Assembly (NCBI RefSeq): GCF_001612805.1
Contig: NZ_BDBD01000025.1
Span: 62,001 to 126,000 of the forward strand
Reading direction: 5' to 3'
Source of the DNA: Nocardia coubleae NBRC 108252
GTDB lineage: Bacteria > Actinomycetota > Actinomycetes > Mycobacteriales > Mycobacteriaceae
DNA length: 64,000 nt
Below are positions 35,779-44,778 of this stretch, one piece after another. Below the pieces are notes generated by a model. That model did not search any database, was not told the origin of the DNA, and saw only the letters and a program-made list of their open reading frames with translations. The position numbers were made by a program, and so were the translations under genes. Positions within the stretch are counted from its first letter, which is position 1. Each line of letters starts with the position of its first letter.

Positions 35779-36926
35779 GTGTGCCGCTCTCGATCCTGGA
35801 CCTGGCACCGATCAGCGAGGGATCGAGCGCCGCGGCGGCGGTGCGCAACAGCATCGATCTGGCCAGGCACGCCGAGCAGTGGGGTTATCACCGGTTCTGG
35901 TTGGCCGAGCACCATTTCGCGTCGGTGGCCAGTTCCGCCTCGCTCACGCTGCTGGGTCTGGTCGCGGCGGCCACCGAGCGGATTCGGGTCGGCACGGGCG
36001 CGGTGCAGGTGGGTCAGCACACCTCGGCCTCGATCGTCGAGGCGTTCGGCACCGTCGACGCGCTGCACCCGGGCCGGCTCGATCTCGGCCTCGGCCGCTC
36101 CGGACATCGGCGCACCCAGTACGGCGCCGCGACCACCACCGCGAAGGGCGGCCGGCCGGTGCTCGACGCGGTCGTCGGACGCACCCAGGTGCGCGACGGG
36201 GTGGTCGTGCCACCACCGTTCGATCCGCGACGGGTCCTCGATCGGTCGAAATTCCTCGCCTCCCTCGAGGCACTGCAGCAGCCCGGCGCACGATCTCTGG
36301 ACTTCGCGGACCAGGTCGCCGAGATCAGCGCCCTGCTCGACGGCACCTACACCACCTCCGACGGTGTCGCGCTGCACGCGGTTCCGGGTGAGGGCATCGA
36401 TACCGAGCTGTGGATCTTCGGCAGTTCCGCCGGGGAGAGCGCGGAACTGGCAGGCCGGCTGGGGTTGCCGTTCGCGGCGGCCTACCACGTGGCACCGGGG
36501 ACCGCGCTGGACGCGGTGGCGGCGTACCGGGCGGCGTTCCGGCCGTCGCGGGTGCTCGCCGCGCCGTACGTCATCGTGTCGGCCGACGTGGTCGTGGCCG
36601 CCGACGACGACACCGCCCGCAGGCACGCGAGCACCTACGGGCACTGGGTGCACAATGTGCGCAGCGGCGCGGGCGCGGGCGAGTACCTCGATCCGGCCAC
36701 CGCCGCACCGCTCACCGACGACCAGTTCCGCCTGGTCGAGGACCGGTTGGCCGCACAGATCGTCGGCTCACCCGCCACCGTGGTCGAACGGCTCGACGCC
36801 CTGCGCCGGGTGAGCGGCGCCGACGAACTGCTGGTCACCACCATCACCCACGCGCACGCCGACCGGCTCGAATCCCATCGGTTGCTGGCCGGGGCGTGGG
36901 GTTTACGGGGTTCACTGGCCGCGTAG
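35775..36926 (+). CDS. MsnO8-type LLM-class oxidoreductase
   Basis: This 383-residue LLM enzyme begins PLSILDLAPISEGSSAAAAV and has RFWLAEHHFASVASSA and GTVDALHPGRLDLGLGRSGHRR, features of the MsnO8 group that includes Bacillus YtmO/CmoO, which works in S-alkylcysteine breakdown. The ATG overlaps the DUF1684 stop (ATGA). It is the last gene of the operon: 30 bp later a perfect 20-bp inverted repeat begins. Confidence 0.87.
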   Translation: MSVPLSILDLAPISEGSSAAAAVRNSIDLARHAEQWGYHRFWLAEHHFASVASSASLTLLGLVAAATERIRVGTGAVQVGQHTSASIVEAFGTVDALHPGRLDLGLGRSGHRRTQYGAATTTAKGGRPVLDAVVGRTQVRDGVVVPPPFDPRRVLDRSKFLASLEALQQPGARSLDFADQVAEISALLDGTYTTSDGVALHAVPGEGIDTELWIFGSSAGESAELAGRLGLPFAAAYHVAPGTALDAVAAYRAAFRPSRVLAAPYVIVSADVVVAADDDTARRHASTYGHWVHNVRSGAGAGEYLDPATAAPLTDDQFRLVEDRLAAQIVGSPATVVERLDALRRVSGADELLVTTITHAHADRLESHRLLAGAWGLRGSLAA

Positions 36927-36956
36927 CCGGAGTGGGCGACGGCACGGCGAGCAGAG

Positions 36957-37010
36957 CTGTACGGGGGCGTATAACAGCGGTAGCCTCAGTTGTTATACGC
37001 CCCCGTACAG
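36957..37010. repeat. Perfect 20-bp inverted repeat (operator-like)
   Basis: CTGTACGGGGGCGTATAACA (36957-36976) is perfectly repeated in inverted orientation at 36991-37010, separated by 14 nt. Each arm contains its own dyad, TACG-n-CGTA, like TetR-family half-site pairs, so this may be two facing operators. It sits just upstream of the DUF2867 gene start at 37025 and overlaps its likely promoter (TATACG). A terminator for the upstream operon is the alternative, but no U-tract follows. Confidence 0.8.
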
Positions 37011-37024
37011 ATCGAGGTCATGTC

Positions 37025-37609
37025 ATGCGACTTCCCACCTCCGCACACTCCGCCCAGCCGTGGCGCATCCACGAGATCGCGCGCGACTTCGATACCGAAG
37101 ACGTCTGGCAGTTCCGCACTCCCGGCGCGGGCCCCGACGATTTCCCCGCCTTCCTCGCGGCATTGCAGGCGGAGAAGGCGTCCGAGAGCTCGGGCATCAG
37201 CGGGGTGCTGTTCAAGATCCGCTGGAAACTGGGCGAGATCTTCGGCTGGGACGAGGAATCGGCGGGCACCGGCACCCGCGTCGGCTCCCTGCGCGACCGC
37301 CTCCCCGCCGACCTGCGCGACACCCCGACTCCCGACGACAGCGACAGCCCGCTGACCAGCCTCTACGTCCTCGACAACGAGTACGCGGCCGAAATCGCCA
37401 ACGGCACCATGCACGGCGTCATGCATCTCGGCTGGGTGCCCGACGACACCGGCTACCACCTGCAGATGGCCGTTCTGGTCAAACCGAACGGCCGCCTCGG
37501 GCGCCTCTACATGGCCCTCATCAAGCCGTTCCGCTACCTCATCGTCTACCCGGCCATGACCCGCAACTGGGAACGAACCTGGCAGACCCTCGCCGCTGCG
37601 AGGCGGTGA
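37025..37609 (+). CDS. DUF2867 protein
   Basis: The 194-residue protein shows DUF2867 features: SLRDRLPADLRDTP, LTSLYVLDNEYAAEIANGTMHGVMHLGW, and the C-terminal GRLYMALIKPFRYLIVYPAMTRNW. The biochemical role is not known. It has no signal peptide. The ATG at 37025 follows GAGG, only 15 bp after the large inverted repeat, so it is probably controlled from that site. It converges with metF. Confidence 0.8.
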   Translation: MRLPTSAHSAQPWRIHEIARDFDTEDVWQFRTPGAGPDDFPAFLAALQAEKASESSGISGVLFKIRWKLGEIFGWDEESAGTGTRVGSLRDRLPADLRDTPTPDDSDSPLTSLYVLDNEYAAEIANGTMHGVMHLGWVPDDTGYHLQMAVLVKPNGRLGRLYMALIKPFRYLIVYPAMTRNWERTWQTLAAARR

Positions 37610-37642
37610 CAACGCGCCGAAAGCCGCCCGTCCAGCCGCCGG

Positions 37643-38644
37643 TCAGGCGCTGAGCGGGGCGGCGGTGACGCCGTAGCCGAGGTTGGTGAGGACCTCGCTG
37701 GTGGCCTTGGCGAAGTTGAGGGTGATGAAGTGCAGGCAGGGCGCGTCTTCGTCGATGAGGCGCTGGGCCATCTCGGTCGCGATCTGGATGCCTTCGGCGC
37801 GCACGGCGGCGCGGTCCTCCTCGGGGCCCGTGCCCGCGGCGCGGGTGAGGCGGGCGACGATGTCGGCGGGCACCGGGCGGCCGGACAGTTCCTCGGCGCG
37901 TGCGACGGTGCGCAGCGAGGTGATGGGCATCAGCTCGGGGACGATCGGCTTGGCGCCCTCGGCGGGGTCCATGGCGATCACGCGGTCGCGCAGGCGCAGG
38001 TAGTGCTCGACGTCGAAGAACATCTGGGTGATCGAATACTCCGCGCCCGCACGCAGTTTCGCGCACAGGTGACGGGTGTCGTGGTCCAGGTCGGGTGAGC
38101 GGTGGTGGCCCTGCGGGAACGACGCGACACCGACGTGGAAGTCGCCGAGATCGCGGACGATGCGCACGAGTTCCTCGGCGTACTCGACGCCCTCGGGATG
38201 CTTGCGCCACTCACCGAGCGGGTCGCCGGGCGGGTCGCCGCGCAGCACGAGGACGTTGCAGATGCCGGAGTCGGCGTAGGAACCGACCAGCGAGCGCAGT
38301 TCGGCGATGCTGTGGCCGACGGCGGTCAGGTGGGCGACCGGCAGCAGGGTGGTCTCCTGTGCCAGGGCGCCGGTGATGCGGACCGTGCGGTCGCGGGTGG
38401 AGCCGCCCGCGCCGTAGGTCATCGACACGAAGGCGGGGTGCATGCGTTCGAACTCGCGCACCGCGCGCCACAGCCTGGCCTCACCGGCCGCGTCGCGGGG
38501 CGGGTTGAACTCGACCGAAAACGGCACGCCCGTGCCCGAATGGGTGCGCAGACTCTGCACCACCGAGGGCGTGTTCGAGACGATCGACTGCTGCTTGGCG
38601 GGCCGATCGGGGGTCGAACGTCCCCGTCCACTGTCGAAAGTCAC
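37643..38644 (-). CDS. metF: 5,10-methylenetetrahydrofolate reductase MetF
   Basis: MetF reduces methylene-THF to methyl-THF with FAD, feeding methionine synthesis. The 333-residue TIM-barrel protein has VPFSVEFNPPRD, SMTYGAGGSTRDRT, VLVLRGDPPGDP, the AEYSITQMFFDVEHYL segment and PGI-like PELMPITS. The GTG at 38644 lies 6 nt after TAGACT, so transcription may start at or next to it (leaderless). It is conserved in this place in mycobacteria (Rv2172c). It lies beside the SAM-controlled operon, which also concerns sulfur, but on the other strand. Confidence 0.93.
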   Translation of the reverse strand: MTFDSGRGRSTPDRPAKQQSIVSNTPSVVQSLRTHSGTGVPFSVEFNPPRDAAGEARLWRAVREFERMHPAFVSMTYGAGGSTRDRTVRITGALAQETTLLPVAHLTAVGHSIAELRSLVGSYADSGICNVLVLRGDPPGDPLGEWRKHPEGVEYAEELVRIVRDLGDFHVGVASFPQGHHRSPDLDHDTRHLCAKLRAGAEYSITQMFFDVEHYLRLRDRVIAMDPAEGAKPIVPELMPITSLRTVARAEELSGRPVPADIVARLTRAAGTGPEEDRAAVRAEGIQIATEMAQRLIDEDAPCLHFITLNFAKATSEVLTNLGYGVTAAPLSA

Positions 38645-38970
38645 CGGCTCAGTCTAGTGGGACGTTCCGGGCCTACGGCGCCGACCGGGGAACTCCGATA
38701 CCGGTCACGGCACGTCCCCGCCGGGCACAACCCCGCAGGCCGCAGCACCCGCCGAGGGGAAATCCCCTGTTCGGAGCGGAGAATGTCAAGCCGGATGGAC
38801 ACACGGACCGAGGAGCCCCGGACCCGAGGAAACGCCGGGTGTGGGATCGGTCGCAGCGGCCCTGTGCGCCCGCTGACGCTCCGCGCGGCCCGCGTATCGT
38901 CGAGACGACGCTGTGCACGCACCGCGAGGGTGCGTCATCGGATCCTGACGCTCGCCATTTGGAGGCCGCC
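38645..38970. promoter_or_regulatory. Divergent promoter region between metF and the prenyl synthase gene
   Basis: This 326-bp stretch has no convincing gene. Towards metF, TAGACT (38651-38656, minus strand) is a -10 element 6 nt from its GTG. Towards the prenyl synthase, CTGACG (38873-38878) and TATCGT (38895-38900) with a 16-nt spacer form a possible promoter. A small hairpin ACGCACC/GGTGCGT (38917-38935) would lie in the leader, and GGAGG (38961-38965) is the ribosome binding site. The rest holds nothing I recognise. Confidence 0.5.
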
Positions 38971-40113
38971 CTGTCCGCCGGAATCGGTACCCCGCTCTCC
39001 CGGTCCGCCGCCGACGTGCTGACCTCGGTCGACCTAGTCGCGCTCACCCCCGGCACACCGGCCTTCGTCGCGGCGGTCGAACAGGTGCTCACGGAGTTCT
39101 TCGCGAGCCGCCGCGAGATCGTCGAACCCCTCGGTCCGGTGTTCGTCGACGCGGCCGAGGCGCTGGAACAGTTCGTGGTGCGCGGCGGTAAACGCACCAG
39201 GCCGGGCTTCGCCTGGACCGGCTGGCTCGGCGCCGGTGGCGACCCGTCCGCCCCCGAGGCGGCCTCGGTGCTCACCGCGTGTGCCGCACTGGAACTGGTG
39301 CAGGCCTGCGCGCTGGTGCACGACGACATCATCGACTCCTCCCGCACCCGGCGTGGCTTCCCCACGGTGCACATCGACTTCACCGATCGGCACCGCACGG
39401 CCGGTTGGTCCGGTGACGGCGAGGCATACGGGTCGGCGGTCGCCATTCTGATCGGCGATCTGGCCCTGGCCTGGGCCGACGACCTGGTGAACGCGGCCGG
39501 ACTCGACACCGCGTCCTTCGCCCGGTTCGCCCCGGTATGGGCGCGCATGCGCACCGAAGTGCTCGGCGGGCAACTGCTCGACATCAACGGCGAGGCCGGC
39601 GGCGACGAGTCGGTCGAGGCCGCGCTGCGCATCAACCGCTACAAGACCGCCGCCTACACCATCGAACGGCCGCTGCACCTGGGTGCCGCACTGGCCGGCG
39701 CCGACGACGCCCTGGTCGCGGCCTTGCGCACCTATGGAACGGATGTGGGTATCGCGTTCCAGCTGCGCGACGACCTGCTCGGGGTGTTCGGCGATCCGGC
39801 TGTCACCGGCAAACCGTCGGGCGACGATCTGCGCGAGGGCAAGCGCACCGTGCTCATCGCCGAGGCGCTGCGCCGCGCCGATCCGGAGTCGGCCGCGCTG
39901 ATCCGCACCGGGCTCGGCACCGACCTCGACGACGAGGCCGTCGACCGGTTGCGCGCGGTACTGATCGACCTGGGCGCCGTCGACGACGTGGAGCGCCGCA
40001 TCACCGAGCTCACCGAAACGGGTCTGGCCGCGATCGCGCACAGCGCCGCCACCCCCGCCGCCAAGCATCTGTTGCACGATATGGCGTTGGCCGCCACTCG
40101 CCGTACCGCCTGA
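38971..40113 (+). CDS. idsA: Geranylgeranyl diphosphate synthase (IdsA/CrtE type)
   Basis: This trans-prenyltransferase condenses IPP with allylic diphosphates. Motifs: GGKRTRPGFAW, first Asp-rich motif LVHDDIIDSSRTRRG, and the second motif in FQLRDDLLGVFGDPAVTGKPSGDDL. It resembles mycobacterial IdsA2 (Rv2173) and should supply GGPP to the phytoene synthase downstream. The start is uncertain: no ATG lies near the GGAGG site, and the CTG at 38971, 5 nt after it, is my best guess. An in-frame TTG (38959) and GTG (39016) are alternatives. Its stop sits inside the crtI ribosome binding site. Confidence 0.88.
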   Translation: MSAGIGTPLSRSAADVLTSVDLVALTPGTPAFVAAVEQVLTEFFASRREIVEPLGPVFVDAAEALEQFVVRGGKRTRPGFAWTGWLGAGGDPSAPEAASVLTACAALELVQACALVHDDIIDSSRTRRGFPTVHIDFTDRHRTAGWSGDGEAYGSAVAILIGDLALAWADDLVNAAGLDTASFARFAPVWARMRTEVLGGQLLDINGEAGGDESVEAALRINRYKTAAYTIERPLHLGAALAGADDALVAALRTYGTDVGIAFQLRDDLLGVFGDPAVTGKPSGDDLREGKRTVLIAEALRRADPESAALIRTGLGTDLDDEAVDRLRAVLIDLGAVDDVERRITELTETGLAAIAHSAATPAAKHLLHDMALAATRRTA

Positions 40114-40120
40114 GGACGTT

Positions 40121-41707
40121 GTGAAAACTGTTGTGGGACAAGCGAATCATGTCGTCGTCGTGGGGGCCGGGTTGGCCGGGCTCGGCGCCGCGCTGCATCT
40201 GCGGGGTGCCGGGCTCGAGGTGACCGTGCTCGAGCGCGCCGATCACCCCGGTGGGCGGGTGGGCCGTTACCGCTTCGCCGACTACGAGATCGACAGCGGC
40301 GCAACGGTGCTCACGCTGCCCGAGACGATCGACAACGCCCTCGCGGCGGTCGGGCAGACCCGGGAGGACGTCGGGCTGCGCATCCATCGCCTGGCTCCGG
40401 CCTATCACGCGCGCTTCGCCGACGGCAGCGACATCCGGGTCTTCGACGACGCCGAACAGATGGCGGCCGAGGTGACCCGCGCGTGCGGTCCCCGCGAGGC
40501 ACGTGGCTATCGGCGTCTGCGCGATTGGCTCGGCCGGATGTACGAGGCCGAGTTCGACGAATTCATGAACGCCGATTTCGATTCGCCTCTCGACATGGTC
40601 CGCACACCGGCCGCCCGGTCGGCGCTGGCCCGGGTGGTGCGCCTCGGCGGGCTCGGCAAACTCGGGCCGCGGGTGCGCTCGTACCTCCGCGACGAGCGAC
40701 TGACCAGGCTTTTCACCTTCCAGGCGCTCTACGCGGGGACGGCACCGGACCAGGCCCTCGCCGTCTACGGCGCCATCCCGAACATGGACACCTGCCTCGG
40801 GGTGTACTTCCCCGAGGGCGGAATGCGGGCCGTCACCACCGCGCTGGCCGAGGCCTTCACCGCCGCCGGCGGGCGCCTCGAGCTCGGCACCGAGGTCACC
40901 GGCATCGAGTACGCGACCCGCAAGGGCACCGCGTCACCCGGTGCCCGCCACGCCGAGGCCGTCCGCACGGTCGACGGGCGAAACGTCGCCTGCGACGCGG
41001 TGGTCATCACCGCCGACCTCGGCTCGATCCGCCGCTTCGGGCTGCGCAACCGGCGTGGGCTGCGGGCCTCGCCGTCGGCCGTCGTCGCGCACGGCACCGT
41101 GCCCGCCGAGGTTGCCGCGCGGTGGCCGGTGCAGGCCCATCACACGATCGAGTTCGGGGCCGCCTGGGAGCAGACCTTCCGCGAGATCGCCGCGGGCAAG
41201 GGCCGGGGCAAACTGATGAGCGACCCGTCGCTGCTGCTCACCCGCCCCGCGCTCACCGACGCGGGCCAGTTCGTCGACCGCGCCGACGGCCGCTGGGAGC
41301 CGCTCTCGCTACTCGCGCCGTGCCCCAACCTGACCTCGGCGCCGCTGGACTGGGACCGCATCGGCCCGGCCTACCTGCGCGAACTGCTCGCGACGCTCGA
41401 GCAGCGCGGTTACAGCGGCATCGGTGAGTATTTCCGCGTCGATCACCTCGACACACCGGCGACCTGGGCGGCCCAGGGCATGATCGCGGGCACGCCGTTC
41501 TCGGTGGCGCACCTTTTCCGGCAGACCGGACCGCTGCGTCCACGCAACCTGCCAAGGGGCGTAGACAATGTCGTTCTCGCAGGTTGCGGTACTACTCCGG
41601 GGGTCGGTGTGCCCACCACGCTGCTGTCGGGCGAACTGGCGGCGGCGCGAATCACCGGCAGCCGGGCGCACACCGGTAGCGACCACCGGGTTAGTGTTCG
41701 GAACTGA
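40121..41707 (+). CDS. crtI: Phytoene desaturase CrtI
   Basis: CrtI desaturates phytoene stepwise to lycopene with FAD. The 528-residue protein has the N-terminal FAD motif VVVVGAGLAGLGAALHLRGAGLEVTVLE, the DSGATVLTLPETID segment and the C-terminal NVVLAGCGTTPGVGVPTTLLSGELAA signature of bacterial-type phytoene desaturases. The GTG at 40121 follows GAGGA that overlaps the upstream stop. It is followed by mptA and then crtB, so the carotenoid operon is interrupted by a cell-envelope gene. Confidence 0.92.
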   Translation: MKTVVGQANHVVVVGAGLAGLGAALHLRGAGLEVTVLERADHPGGRVGRYRFADYEIDSGATVLTLPETIDNALAAVGQTREDVGLRIHRLAPAYHARFADGSDIRVFDDAEQMAAEVTRACGPREARGYRRLRDWLGRMYEAEFDEFMNADFDSPLDMVRTPAARSALARVVRLGGLGKLGPRVRSYLRDERLTRLFTFQALYAGTAPDQALAVYGAIPNMDTCLGVYFPEGGMRAVTTALAEAFTAAGGRLELGTEVTGIEYATRKGTASPGARHAEAVRTVDGRNVACDAVVITADLGSIRRFGLRNRRGLRASPSAVVAHGTVPAEVAARWPVQAHHTIEFGAAWEQTFREIAAGKGRGKLMSDPSLLLTRPALTDAGQFVDRADGRWEPLSLLAPCPNLTSAPLDWDRIGPAYLRELLATLEQRGYSGIGEYFRVDHLDTPATWAAQGMIAGTPFSVAHLFRQTGPLRPRNLPRGVDNVVLAGCGTTPGVGVPTTLLSGELAAARITGSRAHTGSDHRVSVRN

Positions 41708-41778
41708 AGCCGTAAACTGACGGCCGACTTATCAGCTCGCGGTTGCGACCGCCGACCATCCGGGGGGACCGACCGAAG

Positions 41779-43470
41779 ATGCCGCCCCCCGAGACGACCG
41801 TAGGCCCCATGGACACCACGCGCACCCTCGAACCGCAGCGCCATCTGCCCGCCGGGACCGATCCCGGCGTCCGGTCGCGGCTGCGCACTGTCGGCGATTT
41901 CGCCCGGAGTCCCGAAGGTCACGCGGCCTTCATGGGATTCTTCGGCGCCATCATGATCACCTTCGGCGGTTTCGGTGCGGGCGCCGTCCGCAAACGCGAT
42001 CCGCTGCTCGAGGCGCTGCACCTGTCGTGGCTGCGATTCGGCCACGGCTATGCCCTGTCGATGATCGTCATCTGGGCCGGTGTGCTGCTGATGATCACCG
42101 CGTGGGTGCGCCTTGGCCGCACGCTCATCGGCAACGGTGAACCGAAGGTCACGCTCAACGAGCTGCGGGTGATCGTCGGAATCTGGATCACCCCACTGCT
42201 TTTCGCGGCCCCGATGTTCAGCCGCGACGCCTACTCCTATCTCGCCCAGGGTGCTCTCCTTCGCGACGGTTTCGACCCCTACCAGGTGGGTCCCGTCGCC
42301 AATCCCGGTGTGCTGCTGGACAATGTGAGCCCCGTGTGGACCACAACCACCGCGCCGTACGGGCCGGTGTTCCTGCTGATGGGCCGCGCGATCACCACGC
42401 TCACCGGTGACAATGTGATCGCCGGAACCATCGCGCTGCGCTTCGTCATGCTGCCCGGCCTGGCACTGATGGTGTGGGCGGTGCCCTATCTGACCAAGCA
42501 TCTCGGCGGCAAACCGACCGTGGCGCTGTGGCTGGCGGTACTCAATCCGCTGGTGCTCGTGCACCTCATCGGCGGCGTGCACAACGAGATGCTGATGGTC
42601 GGGCTGATGTGCGCGGGTATCGCGCTCGTGCTCGAGCGTCATCATGTGGCGGGCATCGTCGTGGTGGCCATCGGCGTCGCGATCAAGGCGACGGCAGGCG
42701 TGGCGTTGCCGTTCCTGGTGTGGATCTGGATCCTGCACGAGAAGGAACGGCGGGCGGCCGAACGCCGGGCCCGCGCCGACTCCGATGCCGGTCTCGCCGA
42801 GGAACTGAAGCATCCCGACGCGGCTCGGCCATCGGCCGACATGCCGCACCCACTGCTCGTGTTCACCAAGATCGCCGGCATCGGCATCGGCGTCTTCGCA
42901 CTGGTCTTCGGTGCGGCCTCGGTGATCGCCGGGGTGGGCTTCGGCTGGGTGACCGCGTTGCAGGGCTCGAACAAGATCATCAACTGGCTGTCGCTGCCGA
43001 CGATCCTCGCCCACATGGTCACCTGGGTGACGCCGTGGTCGCTGGATTCGGTCCTGTCCGTCACCCGCGAACTGTGCAAGGTCGCGCTGGTCGTCCTGCT
43101 CGTGGCGACCTGGTGGCGGTTCCGCCACAGCGAGCGCGAGGCCGTGATGGGCATCATCGTCGCGTTCGTGGCGATCGTGCTGCTCTCCCCCGCCGCCCTG
43201 CCCTGGTACTACTCGTGGCCGCTTGCGCTGGCCGCCGGTTTCGCGATGTCGACGGTGACCCTGCAGTGGCTGGTCGGTATCTGCACCTGGCTGATGCTGG
43301 TGTTCCAGCCGGACGGCTCGATCGGCCTCTACAACTTCTGGCACGTGGCGCTGGCGACGTTCGCCGCCGTGGTGGCCGCCGTGTCGCTGCGCCACGTCGA
43401 CCCGCTGCACCTGCGTTCGGCGAGTTCCCGCGCGATAGCCAAGGAACATGCACCGCCCGTCGCGGCATGA
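41779..43470 (+). CDS. mptA: Alpha-(1->6)-mannopyranosyltransferase MptA
   Basis: MptA is a polyprenyl-phosphomannose-dependent GT-C enzyme that elongates the mannan core of lipomannan and lipoarabinomannan. The 563-residue protein has about a dozen membrane helices. The acidic motif FSRDAYSYLAQG in the first large extracytoplasmic loop is the likely catalytic site. A charged cytoplasmic loop (HEKERRAAERRARADSDAG) lies mid-protein. It follows the prenyl synthase locus as in Rv2173-Rv2174. The ATG at 41779 is downstream of GGGGGGA; ATG 41809 is an alternative. Confidence 0.88.
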   Translation: MPPPETTVGPMDTTRTLEPQRHLPAGTDPGVRSRLRTVGDFARSPEGHAAFMGFFGAIMITFGGFGAGAVRKRDPLLEALHLSWLRFGHGYALSMIVIWAGVLLMITAWVRLGRTLIGNGEPKVTLNELRVIVGIWITPLLFAAPMFSRDAYSYLAQGALLRDGFDPYQVGPVANPGVLLDNVSPVWTTTTAPYGPVFLLMGRAITTLTGDNVIAGTIALRFVMLPGLALMVWAVPYLTKHLGGKPTVALWLAVLNPLVLVHLIGGVHNEMLMVGLMCAGIALVLERHHVAGIVVVAIGVAIKATAGVALPFLVWIWILHEKERRAAERRARADSDAGLAEELKHPDAARPSADMPHPLLVFTKIAGIGIGVFALVFGAASVIAGVGFGWVTALQGSNKIINWLSLPTILAHMVTWVTPWSLDSVLSVTRELCKVALVVLLVATWWRFRHSEREAVMGIIVAFVAIVLLSPAALPWYYSWPLALAAGFAMSTVTLQWLVGICTWLMLVFQPDGSIGLYNFWHVALATFAAVVAAVSLRHVDPLHLRSASSRAIAKEHAPPVAA

Positions 43471-44513
43471 GTGTTCCCACCGCGCTGGACGACGCCTACG
43501 CGACCTGTCGCCGCATCGCCGCCGAGCACGGACGCACCTATTTCCTCGCCACGGCGTTACTGAGCCCGGAGCGGCGCCGGGCCGTGCACGCGCTGTACGC
43601 GTTCGCGCGGATGGTGGACGACATCGTCGACCACGCCGACGACCCCGCGTGGATCCTTGACCCGGCCGACCGGCCACAAGCGCTCCCGTCCAGCGCCACC
43701 CCAGGCGCACATGGTCCTGATCGCCGCCTTGCCCACGACAGCGACGGCATCTCCCCCGCTCAGCACCTCGATCTGGTCGAGAAGCAGCTCCGGCTGGCCA
43801 TCGAGCAGGGCGACCTCGACACCGCCGACCTGCGGCGCCGCCAGATCATCACCGCGACGGCCGACACCATCGCCCGCTACGGCATCGCGCACGACCACAT
43901 CTGGACGTTCCTCGATGCCATGCGCATGGATGTCCCCGGCACGACCGTGCACCGCAGGCGCTACGCGAGCATGGCCGAGTTGGCCGAGTACATGCGTGGG
44001 TCGGCCGCCGCCATCGGTCTGCAGTTGCTGCCGGTGCTCGGCACCGTGGTCCCGGTGGCCGAGGCCCAACCCGCTGCCGCCGCGTTGGGCGAGGCGTTCC
44101 AGGTCACGAACTTCCTGCGTGATGTGGCCGAAGACCTCGATCGCGACCGCATCTACCTGCCCGCCGACGAACTGGCCGCGTTCGGTGTCGACGAGGCGCG
44201 ACTGCGCGCGTGCCGGACGGCCGGGCGAACCGATCAGCCGACGCGACGCGCTTTGGCCCATCTGATCGCCGTCAACCGCGACATCTACCGCCGCGCGGTC
44301 CCCGGCATCGACCTGCTGGCTCCCCGGGTCCGTCCGGCGATCCGAACCGCCGCCGTGCTCTACGCCGAGATCCTCGACCAGATCGAAGCAGCCGACTACC
44401 AGGTCTTCACCACCCGTGCGACGGTTCCCAACCACCGCCGAATCGTGGTCGCCGCCAAGGGTTTCGCGACTCAGCGCCGCCACGGGCCGGGACTCCGCTC
44501 CCGCGCGAGGTAA
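43467..44513 (+). CDS. crtB: Phytoene synthase CrtB
   Basis: CrtB joins two GGPP molecules to give phytoene. Visible motifs are the first Asp-rich region YAFARMVDDIVDHADDP and the second VTNFLRDVAEDLDRDRIYLPADEL, with RMDVPGTTVHRRRYASMAELAEYMRGSAAAIG between. About 30 polar residues (DPADRPQALPSSATPGAHG and following) are inserted after the first motif. The ATG overlaps the mptA stop (ATGA). The 265 bp that follow, up to the convergent regulator gene, contain nothing I recognise. Confidence 0.92.
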   Translation: MSVPTALDDAYATCRRIAAEHGRTYFLATALLSPERRRAVHALYAFARMVDDIVDHADDPAWILDPADRPQALPSSATPGAHGPDRRLAHDSDGISPAQHLDLVEKQLRLAIEQGDLDTADLRRRQIITATADTIARYGIAHDHIWTFLDAMRMDVPGTTVHRRRYASMAELAEYMRGSAAAIGLQLLPVLGTVVPVAEAQPAAAALGEAFQVTNFLRDVAEDLDRDRIYLPADELAAFGVDEARLRACRTAGRTDQPTRRALAHLIAVNRDIYRRAVPGIDLLAPRVRPAIRTAAVLYAEILDQIEAADYQVFTTRATVPNHRRIVVAAKGFATQRRHGPGLRSRAR

Positions 44514-44778
44514 CCACCACGAAGCCGAAGCCGGGCAAGGGCGCACTGAACATCCGGTCCGCCGGGAGACAGGCTGATGTGGCGAGCCCGACGATGCGCG
44601 ACTCGGCGAGCAACTCCCCGATCGGCTTGCTCAGCCGGTGCACCGATCCTGAATCGGCCGTTCATCACCGCCCGCCGCGGTCGTCAGGGCTGATTCTTTG
44701 CCCTCGACGATTCGCACCTGTCCGCCGCGCACGCTCCGCTCAGCCTGCTCACGACACGCGCCCGTCGGCGGCAGGTCC

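Noticed and set aside
36957..37010. Inverted repeat as insertion-sequence ends
   Set aside because: Only 14 bp separate the arms and no transposase or target duplication is visible.
41443..43710. Long minus-strand frame antisense to crtI and mptA
   Set aside because: His/Asp/Gln/Arg-rich shadow translation of two clear genes; no motif and no ribosome binding site logic.
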